From positions 1-6,076 of the forward strand of contig JBEHWJ010000099.1 in assembly GCA_040217755.1 (NCBI GenBank): a DNA stretch of 6,076 bases. Reading direction: 5' to 3'. Numbering within the stretch: the stretch's first letter is position 1; each line of letters opens with the position of its first letter. The notes below the pieces were generated by a model that worked only from the letters and a program-made list of their open reading frames with translations, did not search any database and was not told the origin of the DNA. This document shows, in pieces, positions 1 to 6,060 of this stretch. A program made the translations under genes and the position numbers. Origin of the DNA: PHAA01 sp040217755 (GTDB lineage Bacteria; Bacillota; Syntrophomonadia; Syntrophomonadales; Syntrophomonadaceae).

Positions 1-398
1 ACACCCGAGAAATGCTTCATCGTCCTCGGATGGTTTCCGTCCAGTATCGTCTGGCCGGCCAATCCTACCCGGTGCCCCCCGGGGATGGTGATGAAGCCCC
101 GGCCGATCTCTTCTTCAAATGCATAAAGGGAGTTATCACTGATAGAAGCGACCGCACGCTGGATGTCTTCGGTACTGACCGTATATCCACAGGCCAGGTG
201 TGGATCCAGTCTGCCCCGCGTGTCCAGAGCAAAATCTCCTTCACCGATTCTCAGGGACAGGGGCTTTCCGCACCGGAGACGGATTTCCTCCAAGCCTGAG
301 TAATGCTGTTCATCCAGGTTCTGAAACAGGGTTTTTATGTTGGCGGGAAGAAATGGCAAGATATCTTTTCTGATCAATACGCCTGGCGGCACCGGCAC
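1..398 (-). CDS. spoIIIAA: Stage III sporulation protein AA, N-terminal part (runs off the left edge)
   Basis: SpoIIIAA is the ATPase of the SpoIIIA-SpoIIQ channel that joins mother cell and forespore. It works on the mother-cell side and is needed for late forespore gene expression. Only 132 codons are visible; the family is usually about 300 residues, so the Walker A/B ATPase core lies outside the window. Family hallmarks seen are LPFLP near residues 14-18, LEEIRLRCGKPL (36-47), and the block SLYAFEEEIGRGFITI followed by PGGHRVGLAG (residues 90-115). The reading frame stays open to the edge. I chose GTG at 398 because an AGGGGGG Shine-Dalgarno lies 6 nt upstream; an alternative TTG at 377 would give MIRKDILPFLP but has a poor site. 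It follows a terminator and a candidate sigma-E promoter, and normally heads the spoIIIAA-AH operon. With the GTG start, residues 2-6 read PVPPG, a polyproline context. Identity is secure; the exact start is less so. Confidence 0.93.
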   Translation of the reverse strand, partial: MPVPPGVLIRKDILPFLPANIKTLFQNLDEQHYSGLEEIRLRCGKPLSLRIGEGDFALDTRGRLDPHLACGYTVSTEDIQRAVASISDNSLYAFEEEIGRGFITIPGGHRVGLAGQTILDGNHPRTMKHFSG

Positions 399-404
399 CC
401 AAAT

Positions 405-411
405 CCCCCCT
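405..411 (-). promoter_or_regulatory. Ribosome binding site that decides the spoIIIAA start
   Basis: On the minus strand AGGGGGG sits 6 nt before GTG at 398, with an AAAAGGA just upstream. No comparable purine tract precedes the other in-frame candidates (GTG at 392, TTG at 377). This favours the longer N-terminus. Confidence 0.6.
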
Positions 412-425
412 GTCCTTTTAATCGG

Positions 426-449
426 GTGTTGACCATACTGTCGACCATA
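426..449 (-). repeat. Imperfect 12-bp tandem repeat in the spoIIIAA leader
   Basis: Read on the minus strand, TATGGTCGACAG (449-438) is followed directly by TATGGTCAACAC (437-426); 10 of 12 positions agree, including the first seven. The pair lies just downstream of the candidate sigma-E -10 element and upstream of the ribosome binding site. That position and the roughly one-turn period would suit a regulator site, but I recognise no known operator. Chance remains possible for so short a repeat. Confidence 0.4.
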
Positions 450-457
450 ATCACTAA

Positions 458-487
458 TAAGTATTGGACCAGGCAGAAAAATATACC
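458..487 (-). promoter_or_regulatory. Candidate sigma-E promoter for spoIIIAA
   Basis: On the minus strand GGTATATT (487-480) matches the sigma-E -35 pattern GKMATATT at 7 of 8 positions. After a 14-nt spacer comes AATACTTA (465-458), which matches only ATAC of the CATACAMT -10 pattern. Spacing and location, between the terminator and the gene start, are right, and the spoIIIA operon is a known mother-cell sigma-E target in Bacillus subtilis. The weak -10 keeps this tentative. Confidence 0.42.
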
Positions 488-499
488 AAAACGGGACAC

Positions 500-529
500 A
501 AAAAAAGGGGAACCCATCACGAGTTCCCC
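500..529 (-). terminator. Rho-independent terminator after the zinc-ribbon gene
   Basis: On the minus strand GGGGAACTC (529-521), loop GTGAT and GGGTTCCCC (515-507) form a 9-bp stem with one G-U pair, followed by seven T residues (506-500). It begins 26 nt after the stop codon of the small zinc-ribbon gene. The opposite strand lacks a T-tract, so it acts in the minus direction only. It separates the tldD-to-zinc-ribbon genes from spoIIIAA. Confidence 0.9.
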
Positions 530-555
530 CGAAAACTTCTTATATCTGGTTTGGG

Positions 556-978
556 CTAGGGCGTGGGGTTGGAACCTTTCATCTCCAATTCCTCGTCCAC
601 CGGCAGGTGCTGATAATCGAAAGCACCATCATTTATGAAGACGGTTTCATTACAGTTGGGACAGATAATCTCAATTATATCTTCGTCCTCGAAGCTGTCG
701 GTCTCTACGTAAAGCTGTTCGCCGCAATGACCGCATTCTACCTCCAGGTACTCCTCTCCGGCTATGATTTCCTCCAAATCCATCAGGTCATCATCCACGC
801 ATTCGATATAACTGTGCATCTGTTCCAGTTCCCTCTGCAAAGCACCGATCTCGTCAGCCATCTCGTTCAGTACGGCCAACATGCCGGATATGATTTTTCC
901 CTGCGGGCTGCCTTCATTAATGGTCAAACCCTCGCTCAAACCCTGCAGATAACTGACCTTCCCGATTATACTCTGCAA
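556..978 (-). CDS. Small zinc-ribbon protein of the CD1247 N-terminal-domain type, function unknown
   Basis: A 140-residue acidic protein of unknown function. The N-terminal half (about residues 1-75) is predicted helical, begins with QSIIGKVSYLQGLSEGL, and holds a likely amphipathic or coiled-coil stretch around ALQRELEQMHSYIE. It continues into the acidic run DDDLMDLEEI. The C-terminal half carries two CxxC pairs, C82/C85 (CGHC) and C106/C109 (CPNC), 20 residues apart, the layout of a one-zinc ribbon. From memory this resembles a clostridial family labelled CD1247 N-terminal domain, often near efp and spoIIIAA; that assignment is moderately sure. I moved the start to TTG at 978 because AAGGGGG lies 8 nt upstream, whereas a TTG at 1005 has no site and adds nine residues encoded by the leader. 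Neighbours are efp upstream and a terminator downstream. It occupies the place of membrane protein YqhV in Bacillus but is not a homologue I can see. A regulatory or adaptor role is only inference. Confidence 0.82.
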   Translation of the reverse strand: MQSIIGKVSYLQGLSEGLTINEGSPQGKIISGMLAVLNEMADEIGALQRELEQMHSYIECVDDDLMDLEEIIAGEEYLEVECGHCGEQLYVETDSFEDEDIIEIICPNCNETVFINDGAFDYQHLPVDEELEMKGSNPTP

Positions 979-986
979 ATTTAAAT

Positions 987-993
987 CCCCCTT
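987..993 (-). promoter_or_regulatory. Ribosome binding site that decides the zinc-ribbon gene start
   Basis: AAGGGGG on the minus strand, one mismatch from AAGGAGG, lies 8 nt before TTG at 978. It would fall inside the coding region if the upstream TTG at 1005 were used, which argues for the shorter product. Confidence 0.6.
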
Positions 994-1003
994 CTTTAAT
1001 AAC

Positions 1004-1029
1004 AATAAAGTTTTTGGATTAACTTTATT
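1004..1029. repeat. Perfect 9-bp inverted repeat, AT-rich, between efp and the zinc-ribbon gene
   Basis: AATAAAGTT (1004-1012) and AACTTTATT (1021-1029) are exact reverse complements around an 8-nt spacer. The element sits in the only sizeable gap (979-1084) between the tldD-efp genes and the zinc-ribbon gene. No T-tract follows on the minus strand, so it is not an obvious terminator. It could be an operator or a weak leader hairpin. I see no convincing sigma-A promoter in the gap; TTGAAA followed after 17 nt by TTTTTA is poor. Confidence 0.45.
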
Positions 1030-1084
1030 ATTAGTTTAAAAAGGAGGAAATAAACTCGCTTTCAAAAAATCAAATTTTCCGTGT

Positions 1085-1642
1085 TTAAACCCGTTCCATG
1101 TATTCCCCGGTCCTGGTATCGATACGCAGGCGGTCGCCGGTATTAATGAATAAAGGTACCTGCACACTGGCTCCCGTCTCCAACCGTGCCGATTTGGTGG
1201 CTCCGGTGGCGGTGTCCCCTTTCACTCCCGGTTCGGTATCTATGACTTCCAGCTCAACGAAATTGGGCATCTCCACCCCCATTATCTGGTTCTGGTACAT
1301 CAGTACCATGATGTTCATATTCTCCTTGAGCCACTTCACCCCGTCACCCATCTCATCCCGGCCGATAGACAGCTGCTCATAGTTGTCGTTATCCATAAAG
1401 ACATAATCGTCCCCATCCATGTAGAGGTATTGCATGCCGCGCTTGTCGAGATGGGCCCGGCGTATTTTCTCACCGCCCCGGAAGGTCTTCTCCACCACTC
1501 CCCCAGATTTGACATTCTTAAGTTTGGCGCGGACGAAGGCCGCCCCTTTGCCAGGCTTTACATGCTGGAACTCCACCACCTGATATACTTGTCCCTCCAG
1601 CTCCACGGTAACACCGGTCTTGAAGTCATTAACCGAGATCAT
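1085..1642 (-). CDS. efp: Translation elongation factor P
   Basis: EF-P binds stalled ribosomes between the P and E sites and speeds peptide bond formation at consecutive prolines; it acts in the cytoplasm. The 185-residue product is full length for the family. It begins MISVNDFKTG and contains the domain-I loop HVKPGKGAAF with the tip lysine at K32, the residue that is modified in this family. The loop sequence is that of the Bacillus type, whose lysine carries 5-aminopentanol, rather than a loop with arginine at the tip; the modification here is inferred. The C-terminal signature ETEPGVKGDTA-like block appears as DTEPGVKGDTATG near residues 136-148, followed by QVPLFINTGD. ATG at 1642 is preceded by GGAGGG with 5-nt spacing. 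It starts 12 nt after the aminopeptidase stop codon, so the two are probably co-transcribed. This coupling to an M24 aminopeptidase is common in Firmicutes. No anomalies are seen. Confidence 0.98.
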   Translation of the reverse strand: MISVNDFKTGVTVELEGQVYQVVEFQHVKPGKGAAFVRAKLKNVKSGGVVEKTFRGGEKIRRAHLDKRGMQYLYMDGDDYVFMDNDNYEQLSIGRDEMGDGVKWLKENMNIMVLMYQNQIMGVEMPNFVELEVIDTEPGVKGDTATGATKSARLETGASVQVPLFINTGDRLRIDTRTGEYMERV

Positions 1643-1654
1643 CCTATCCCTCCA

Positions 1655-2719
1655 TCATAAAATTAATAGCTCTTTTTCTGAAGCCGTAATGACTTCGCAT
1701 CCCCCGTATTGTACCACTACCGTATCCTCTATCCTTATTCCGCCCCATCCGGGTATGTATACCCCTGGTTCCACCGTAACGACCATGTTCTCTTCCAGTA
1801 CGTCCTCGGAATACCTTGACAGGCTGGGTGCCTCGTGTATCTCCAGGCCCACCCCATGCCCGGTACCATGCAGGAAGTACTCATCCAGGCCATGCCGGGC
1901 CAGTTCGTTTCTGACCAGTTGGTCCACTGCTTGGGCCCTGATCCCGGCCGTTATACTGGCTACCCCCCGTTGCTGGGCCTCCAAAACCCGGCTGTATACC
2001 TCCCGCAACCGGGGGGATACCTCACCTATCGCTACGGTCCTGGTCATATCTCCGGCATATCCCTGGCAGAAACCACCGAAGTCCATGGTCAGCATATCCC
2101 CGTTTTGCAGTCGTCGGCCGCCGGGCTGGCCATGAGGCAAAGCCGCGTTCTCGCCGGCAACGGCGATAGTAGGGAAGGCTTCCCGGCTGCATCCCAATTC
2201 CTTGAGGTAACCGGCGATCCGGTTGGCAACCTGGATTTCACTCCAACCCGGCGTTATTTCAAGGCAAATGCGTTTGAAAACCTCATCCCCAACCTTGGCC
2301 GCCGATCTTAACCGATCGAGTTCAGCCGCGTCTTTTATCCTGCGCAGCCCTTCGATTATATTGTCCTGGGGTGACAGATTGGCCTTAAGGGTTGACTGTA
2401 AGCGGACGAACATCCCATAGGTTACATGGTTGCTCTCCACCGCCAAGCTATTATATTTATCGCAAATAGCCGCCAGGCTGTCAAGCCCGCCGCCCTGGTC
2501 CTGAACCAGCTCCCAATCCGGACATTCCCGCCCCACCTGTTCCAGATACCGTCCGTCGGTCACTATGTACCTGTCCACCGGGCCGACCACCAACCGGGCG
2601 TCGCTGCCCCCAGTGAAGCCGGAGAGATAGTAGATGTTTTCCGGCTTGGTTACCAGGAAAGCCCCCAGTTCATGGGCCTCCAGAACCTGCCGCAATCTGT
2701 ACAATCTCTGTTTAAACAT
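1655..2719 (-). CDS. Xaa-Pro aminopeptidase-like metallopeptidase, family M24 (YqhT-like)
   Basis: A cytoplasmic dinuclear-metal peptidase expected to remove N-terminal residues before proline or cleave Xaa-Pro dipeptides. The product has 354 residues from ATG 2719. An N-terminal creatinase-like domain (about 1-125; LVTKPENIYYLSGFTG) precedes the pita-bread catalytic domain. All five metal ligands are present: D213 (MDFGG), D224 (AGDMTRT), H288 (GTGHGVGLEIHE), E317 (VEPGVY) and E331 (RIEDT), plus the conserved His of ALPHG. I chose ATG 2719 because GGAG lies 9 nt upstream and the protein then begins MFKQRLYRLRQ, like relatives. GTG 2737 and ATG 2734 add up to six residues with weaker sites. 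It follows aroQ by 22 nt and precedes efp by 12 nt, as yqhT does in Bacillus subtilis. Substrate preference (PepP-type or prolidase) cannot be told from sequence. Pairing with efp may simply reflect proline-rich peptide handling. Confidence 0.94.
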   Translation of the reverse strand: MFKQRLYRLRQVLEAHELGAFLVTKPENIYYLSGFTGGSDARLVVGPVDRYIVTDGRYLEQVGRECPDWELVQDQGGGLDSLAAICDKYNSLAVESNHVTYGMFVRLQSTLKANLSPQDNIIEGLRRIKDAAELDRLRSAAKVGDEVFKRICLEITPGWSEIQVANRIAGYLKELGCSREAFPTIAVAGENAALPHGQPGGRRLQNGDMLTMDFGGFCQGYAGDMTRTVAIGEVSPRLREVYSRVLEAQQRGVASITAGIRAQAVDQLVRNELARHGLDEYFLHGTGHGVGLEIHEAPSLSRYSEDVLEENMVVTVEPGVYIPGWGGIRIEDTVVVQYGGCEVITASEKELLIL

Positions 2720-2728
2720 AACCAACCG

Positions 2729-2732
2729 CTCC
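2729..2732 (-). promoter_or_regulatory. Ribosome binding site that favours the shorter aminopeptidase start
   Basis: GGAG on the minus strand is 9 nt before ATG 2719. The upstream GTG 2737 and ATG 2734 have only the weak purine tracts GTGAGCGAG before them, so the shorter start is preferred, though not decisively. Confidence 0.4.
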
Positions 2733-2741
2733 ATCACTCGC

Positions 2742-3179
2742 TCACGCTTTAATAATCTGGCAGGCGGCCTCCAGGGCCAGTCGATAACCCAAGGGGCCCA
2801 AGCCGAAGATTCCCCCCACCGCCAACGGGGAGATGAGTGATTGGTGTCGGAAGGTCTCCCGGTTGTATATGTTGGACAGATGGACCTCGATCACTGGTAT
2901 CTGCACCGTTTTAAGCGCGTCATAAATGGCGATGCTATAATGGCTGAAGGCCCCGGGATTTATGATTATACAGTCCACCGTCCCAAGGGCCTTGTGGATC
3001 CGATCCACCAATTCCCCCTCATGGTTGGACTGGAAGAATTCGATGCCCACCCCGGCTTCATCGGCCCGGGCCTGCAAATCTGCATTGATTTCTTCCAGGC
3101 TGGTACTGCCGTAAATCCGTTTCTCCCTGACCCCCAGCATATTTAAATTGGGTCCGTTCATAACCAATATATTAGTCAC
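2742..3179 (-). CDS. aroQ: 3-dehydroquinate dehydratase, type II
   Basis: Catalyses dehydration of 3-dehydroquinate to 3-dehydroshikimate, the third step of the shikimate pathway to aromatic amino acids, as a cytoplasmic dodecamer. The 145-residue length is typical. Seen motifs are NGPNLNMLGVRE (8-19) with R18, catalytic Y23 in RIYG, FQSNHEGELVDRIH (49-62), INPGAFSHYS with N74 and H80, the H100 of EVHLSN, and R111 in the ETFRHQS segment. The active-site set is therefore complete. GTG at 3179 is preceded by GGGAGG with 7-nt spacing, an excellent site that decides the start. It begins 15 nt after the tldE stop and ends 22 nt before the aminopeptidase. No other shikimate gene is in the window; in Bacillus subtilis the orthologue yqhS is likewise isolated beside yqhT and efp. 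Confidence 0.98.
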   Translation of the reverse strand: MTNILVMNGPNLNMLGVREKRIYGSTSLEEINADLQARADEAGVGIEFFQSNHEGELVDRIHKALGTVDCIIINPGAFSHYSIAIYDALKTVQIPVIEVHLSNIYNRETFRHQSLISPLAVGGIFGLGPLGYRLALEAACQIIKA

Positions 3180-3194
3180 CCGACTTCCTCCCTT

Positions 3195-4532
3195 CTAATC
3201 CCCGGCGATGTTTAGGCTTCGGCATCGCAGTGAAGGCGCCGCCCTGCTGCCATAGAACCGCCAGTCACTGCCGACCCCGTCAACCTCCCGCAGTAAGTCC
3301 AGCAGGTTTCCGGCTATAGTGATCCCCCTTACCGGATAGGTAAGCTGGCCGCGCTCTATCAATATCCCGGCGGCTCCCAGTGAAAAGTCTCCGGTGATGG
3401 TATTGGCAGTGTGCATCCCCATAATTTCAGTTACATATAGTCCCTTCTCCATGCCCTCCCATAGCGCCGGCAGCGGAGTCGGACCCGGGGCTGCCATCAA
3501 ACTGGTGCTCCCCACCATCGGCAGGCTGCGAAAAGACCGGACTGCATTGCCGGTCGATCGGGCGCCCGCCTTCCTGGCGGTACAAGTATCATATAAAAAC
3601 CCCTGCAGAATGCCATCCTCTATTACTGTGGTGCGGATTGAAGGTACCCCTTCACCATCAAAGGGGAAACCGGCCACCCCCTCTTCATAGGTGGCATCGT
3701 CCATCACCGTCAACAACGGGGAGGCCACCTTCCCCCCGATCTTCCCCGCCAGTATCGATTTGCCTTTAAGTACATTGTCGGCCTGAATGGATGCCGATAA
3801 CAGCCCCAGGAATCGCGCGCTGATCTGCGAATCGATGATGCAGGGCATGGTCTGGCTGGGGATGGTCCTGGCCTTTAGGCTGCGCAAGGCCCTATTGGCC
3901 GCTTCCTCCGCCACCTCCCCGGGGTTAAGAGCGGCGGCTTTTCTTTGCAGGGTATAAGCAAAACCGCTCTGGGTTTCTTCAGGCGTCACTGCCGCCAGCG
4001 AGACATGCAAGCCGCAATAATTGGCCTGGCTGAAAGCGAAGAGAGCGTGACTGTTCATGACCAGGATAGAGGTCTCATGCTCTTCATAACCGGCTTTATC
4101 CACAATCTGGATGCTGGGATGGCAGCGGCGGGAAGCCCGTTCGACCTCACGGGCCATGTCTATCTTGGCTTCCAGCGGCAGGGAGCGGATGGATTCATCC
4201 ATTATCCTCATGACCGGGTATTCCCGCCTCTCCTCGGGGAGCCCGTTACATTCGTCGGCAGACGAGAATTCAGCAATACGGGCCGCTTCCTGGGCGGTTT
4301 GCGCGACGGCGGGGTCACTCAGATCGGTGGTGTAGGCAAAGCCGACCCGCCGGCCGTTGAAGACCCTGATACCCAGGCCGGTTTGTTCAGCTTCTTTCAA
4401 AGCTTCTATCTTTCCCCCGCTGACCTCGATGCTCAATTCCCGGTTGTGCATCAGAAACGCTTCTCCGTTGCGGCCGCTGGCCCGGATATTATGCAGGGCC
4501 GCTTCCCCCGCTTTTCTCAAGGCGACTTCCAC
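3195..4532 (-). CDS. tldE: TldE/PmbA-type subunit of the TldD/E metalloprotease (no catalytic motif)
   Basis: TldE (PmbA) is the non-catalytic partner of TldD. In Escherichia coli the heterodimer trims the leader of microcin B17 and degrades unfolded peptides in the cytoplasm. This 445-residue protein is of family length. It shows the N-terminal domain pattern ELSIEVSGGKIEALKEAEQ then GLGIRVFNGRRVGFAYTTDL, and the C-terminal block HTANTITGDFSLGAAGILIE then YPVRGITIAGN (about residues 374-409). It ends in APSLRCRSLNIAGD. In the region matching the TldD HExxxH motif (about 232-258) there is no HExxxH, as expected for TldE. GTG 4532 starts 10 nt after the tldD stop; the site is modest (AGG 9 nt upstream), and TTG 4520 (codon 5) is an alternative. 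The tight gap to tldD and 15 nt to aroQ suggest one operon. No candidate peptide substrate gene is visible nearby. Confidence 0.93.
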   Translation of the reverse strand: MEVALRKAGEAALHNIRASGRNGEAFLMHNRELSIEVSGGKIEALKEAEQTGLGIRVFNGRRVGFAYTTDLSDPAVAQTAQEAARIAEFSSADECNGLPEERREYPVMRIMDESIRSLPLEAKIDMAREVERASRRCHPSIQIVDKAGYEEHETSILVMNSHALFAFSQANYCGLHVSLAAVTPEETQSGFAYTLQRKAAALNPGEVAEEAANRALRSLKARTIPSQTMPCIIDSQISARFLGLLSASIQADNVLKGKSILAGKIGGKVASPLLTVMDDATYEEGVAGFPFDGEGVPSIRTTVIEDGILQGFLYDTCTARKAGARSTGNAVRSFRSLPMVGSTSLMAAPGPTPLPALWEGMEKGLYVTEIMGMHTANTITGDFSLGAAGILIERGQLTYPVRGITIAGNLLDLLREVDGVGSDWRFYGSRAAPSLRCRSLNIAGD

Positions 4533-4542
4533 TCCACGGCAC

Positions 4543-5970
4543 CTACTTTCTCCTGATTCTCTTTATCGTGGGTCCTCCGCTCATACTGGTGCCCCCCACT
4601 GTCAGTTCGCGGATGCGGATGGTAGGCTGGGCATCGCCCACCGGTACTCCCTGCCCTTCTTTGCCGCATACTCCGATAGCAAATCCCAGGTCGGAGCCGA
4701 CCCGGTCAATATCCATCAGGGTGCGGGGACCATTGCCGATAAGAGTGGCTCCCCGCACTGGATAGCTTACTTCCCCATTTTCGATCATATAGCCTTCCTG
4801 CACATCGAAAATGAAATCTCCGTTAGCGGTATTTACCTGGCCGCCACCCATTTTCTTAACCAGCAGGCCCTGTCCGGTTTCCCGGATGATACTGTCCGGG
4901 TCGTCCCGGCCTGGAGCGATAAAGGTATTGCTCATGCGGGGGATGGGTTTTTCCATATATGACTCACGCCTCCCATTACCGGTCAACACGGTCCCGGCTT
5001 TGGAGGCAGACAACCGGTCATTCAAATATCCCCGTAGATATCCATTCTCTATCAGCAGGGTGCGTTGAGCCGGGGAGGCCTCGTCATCCCATCGGTAGCT
5101 GCCATATTTACCCGGCAGAGTGGGGTCGTCGATTACGGTCACAATCGGGCTGGCCACCAGCTGGCCGATCTTGTCCCTATACACCGATAGTCCCTTCTGG
5201 ACCAGGTCGGCTTCCAAACCGTGTCCACAGGCTTCGTGGATCATCGTGCCGCCAGCCTCGGAGTGCATTACAACCGGCATGCGCCCGGCGGGGGCGGGCG
5301 AGGCGGACAACATGGCGATGGCCCGCCGGGCCGCCTTGGCAGCCATATCCTCCGCCGAAACCTGCTCCAGCAGTTCCCATCCGGAAACCCCTCCAGCCAC
5401 CTCCTGTCCGGTCTGTACCTGTCCCCCCCGCACCGCTACCGCATTTACCATCAGACGCACGCGGGCGGTTTCATCTTCGACATACTCACCATAAGAATTG
5501 GCTATCTGGACCCGTTTATGCAAATCGCCGGCCGCCACCGTCACCTGTCTGATATCATCATCTAAGTCCCGGGCGACTCGATTGGCCTTCAGTACATAGT
5601 CAATTTTTTCGGCAAAATCAACCTGTTGGGGCAGGCGTCGAAAGTTGACGGGAAGCCCTGTATCGATCGGGCGGAGCTCCGTTGCCTGGCGGGGAGCGGG
5701 ACAGGATGTATCGACGCCATGGCTGACCAGGCCGGCGGCCCGGATGAGCCCCTCCCGGGACAGGTCATTGGTGTATACGTAGAAAGTCCGGCCTCCCTCG
5801 ATGAGCCTGATTCCGGCTCCTTTTTCCCGTCCACTGTGAATCCTTTCGATGCGATCATCATCACAGAGAATGTTGCTGGTCAGCCTGTCCTCAACATATA
5901 TTTCTGCAAACTGTCCGCCCTTCTTCAGGGCTGTATCCAATACGGCAGCCAGTAGATCCCGGTCCAGCAT
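4543..5970 (-). CDS. tldD: TldD, catalytic subunit of the TldD/E metalloprotease
   Basis: TldD carries the zinc site of the TldD/E heterodimer, which threads unstructured peptides into an internal chamber and cleaves them. The 475-residue length is normal. Metal-site residues are visible: the HExxxH motif HEACGH at H245/E246/H250, followed by GLEAD, and the conserved C-terminal cysteine C435 in GVCGKEGQ. Other family blocks are SYGEYVEDETARVRL (159-173), GKYGSYRWDDE (287-297), NTANGDFIFDVQEGYMIENGE (380-400, in two parts) and YPVRGATLIGNGP. ATG 5970 has AGGAGGT 5 nt upstream, an unambiguous start. It is the first gene of the apparent operon, 10 nt before tldE; 106 nt of upstream sequence hold only candidate regulatory sites. 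Its function here is unknown. Outside peptide-antibiotic producers the pair is presumed to do general peptide turnover. No catalytic residue is missing, so it should be active. Confidence 0.96.
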   Translation of the reverse strand: MLDRDLLAAVLDTALKKGGQFAEIYVEDRLTSNILCDDDRIERIHSGREKGAGIRLIEGGRTFYVYTNDLSREGLIRAAGLVSHGVDTSCPAPRQATELRPIDTGLPVNFRRLPQQVDFAEKIDYVLKANRVARDLDDDIRQVTVAAGDLHKRVQIANSYGEYVEDETARVRLMVNAVAVRGGQVQTGQEVAGGVSGWELLEQVSAEDMAAKAARRAIAMLSASPAPAGRMPVVMHSEAGGTMIHEACGHGLEADLVQKGLSVYRDKIGQLVASPIVTVIDDPTLPGKYGSYRWDDEASPAQRTLLIENGYLRGYLNDRLSASKAGTVLTGNGRRESYMEKPIPRMSNTFIAPGRDDPDSIIRETGQGLLVKKMGGGQVNTANGDFIFDVQEGYMIENGEVSYPVRGATLIGNGPRTLMDIDRVGSDLGFAIGVCGKEGQGVPVGDAQPTIRIRELTVGGTSMSGGPTIKRIRRK

Positions 5971-5975
5971 GGGCG

Positions 5976-5982
5976 ACCTCCT
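5976..5982 (-). promoter_or_regulatory. Strong ribosome binding site of tldD
   Basis: AGGAGGT on the minus strand, 5 nt before ATG 5970, is close to a perfect anti-16S match. It fixes the tldD start. Confidence 0.85.
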
Positions 5983-6034
5983 AAAAGATGGCGGCCTGTG
6001 AAGTCCACCTGATAAATTTTGCTATTTTCTTATT

Positions 6035-6060
6035 CTGTTCTACAACTGTCCAAATATTCC
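6035..6060 (-). promoter_or_regulatory. Candidate sporulation-type control sites upstream of tldD
   Basis: On the minus strand GGAATATT (6060-6053) fits the sigma-E -35 pattern GKMATATT at all eight positions, but the best -10 at the right distance (CAGAATAA) is poor. Overlapping and downstream of it, TTGGACAG (6053-6046) and TAGAACAG (6042-6035) both fit WWRRACAR, the core of the Bacillus SpoIIID consensus, at an 11-bp period. No good sigma-A promoter is evident; TTGTAG with CAAAAT at 18 nt is weak. These motifs are short and degenerate, so this is a hypothesis. Confidence 0.25.

Noticed and set aside
303..638. 111-codon plus-strand frame crossing the terminator
   Set aside because: It spans the spoIIIAA 5' end, its leader, the terminator and the end of the zinc-ribbon gene, all better explained on the minus strand.
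979..1005. Upstream TTG start (1005) for the zinc-ribbon gene, adding LLKKGDLN
   Set aside because: It has no ribosome binding site, and the strong AAGGGGG would fall inside the gene; the TTG at 978 fits better.
1041..1047. AAGGAGG on the plus strand, a perfect Shine-Dalgarno sequence
   Set aside because: No ATG, GTG or TTG follows within 5-12 nt on the plus strand, and the downstream plus-strand frames are antisense to efp. Probably chance in an AT/purine-rich gap.
1048..1084. Possible terminator directly after efp (AAAATTTGATTTTTT on the minus strand)
   Set aside because: Only a 4-5 bp A/T stem can form, with no GC-rich hairpin, so transcription probably continues into the next gene.
3945..4556. 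203-codon open frame on the plus strand
   Set aside because: It lies wholly antisense to tldE, which has full family motifs; the translation shows no recognisable domain and no good ribosome binding site. It is a by-product of high GC.
4959..5552. 197-codon open frame on the plus strand
   Set aside because: Antisense to the catalytic part of tldD; the product is Arg/Pro-rich and low in complexity, typical of a shadow frame.
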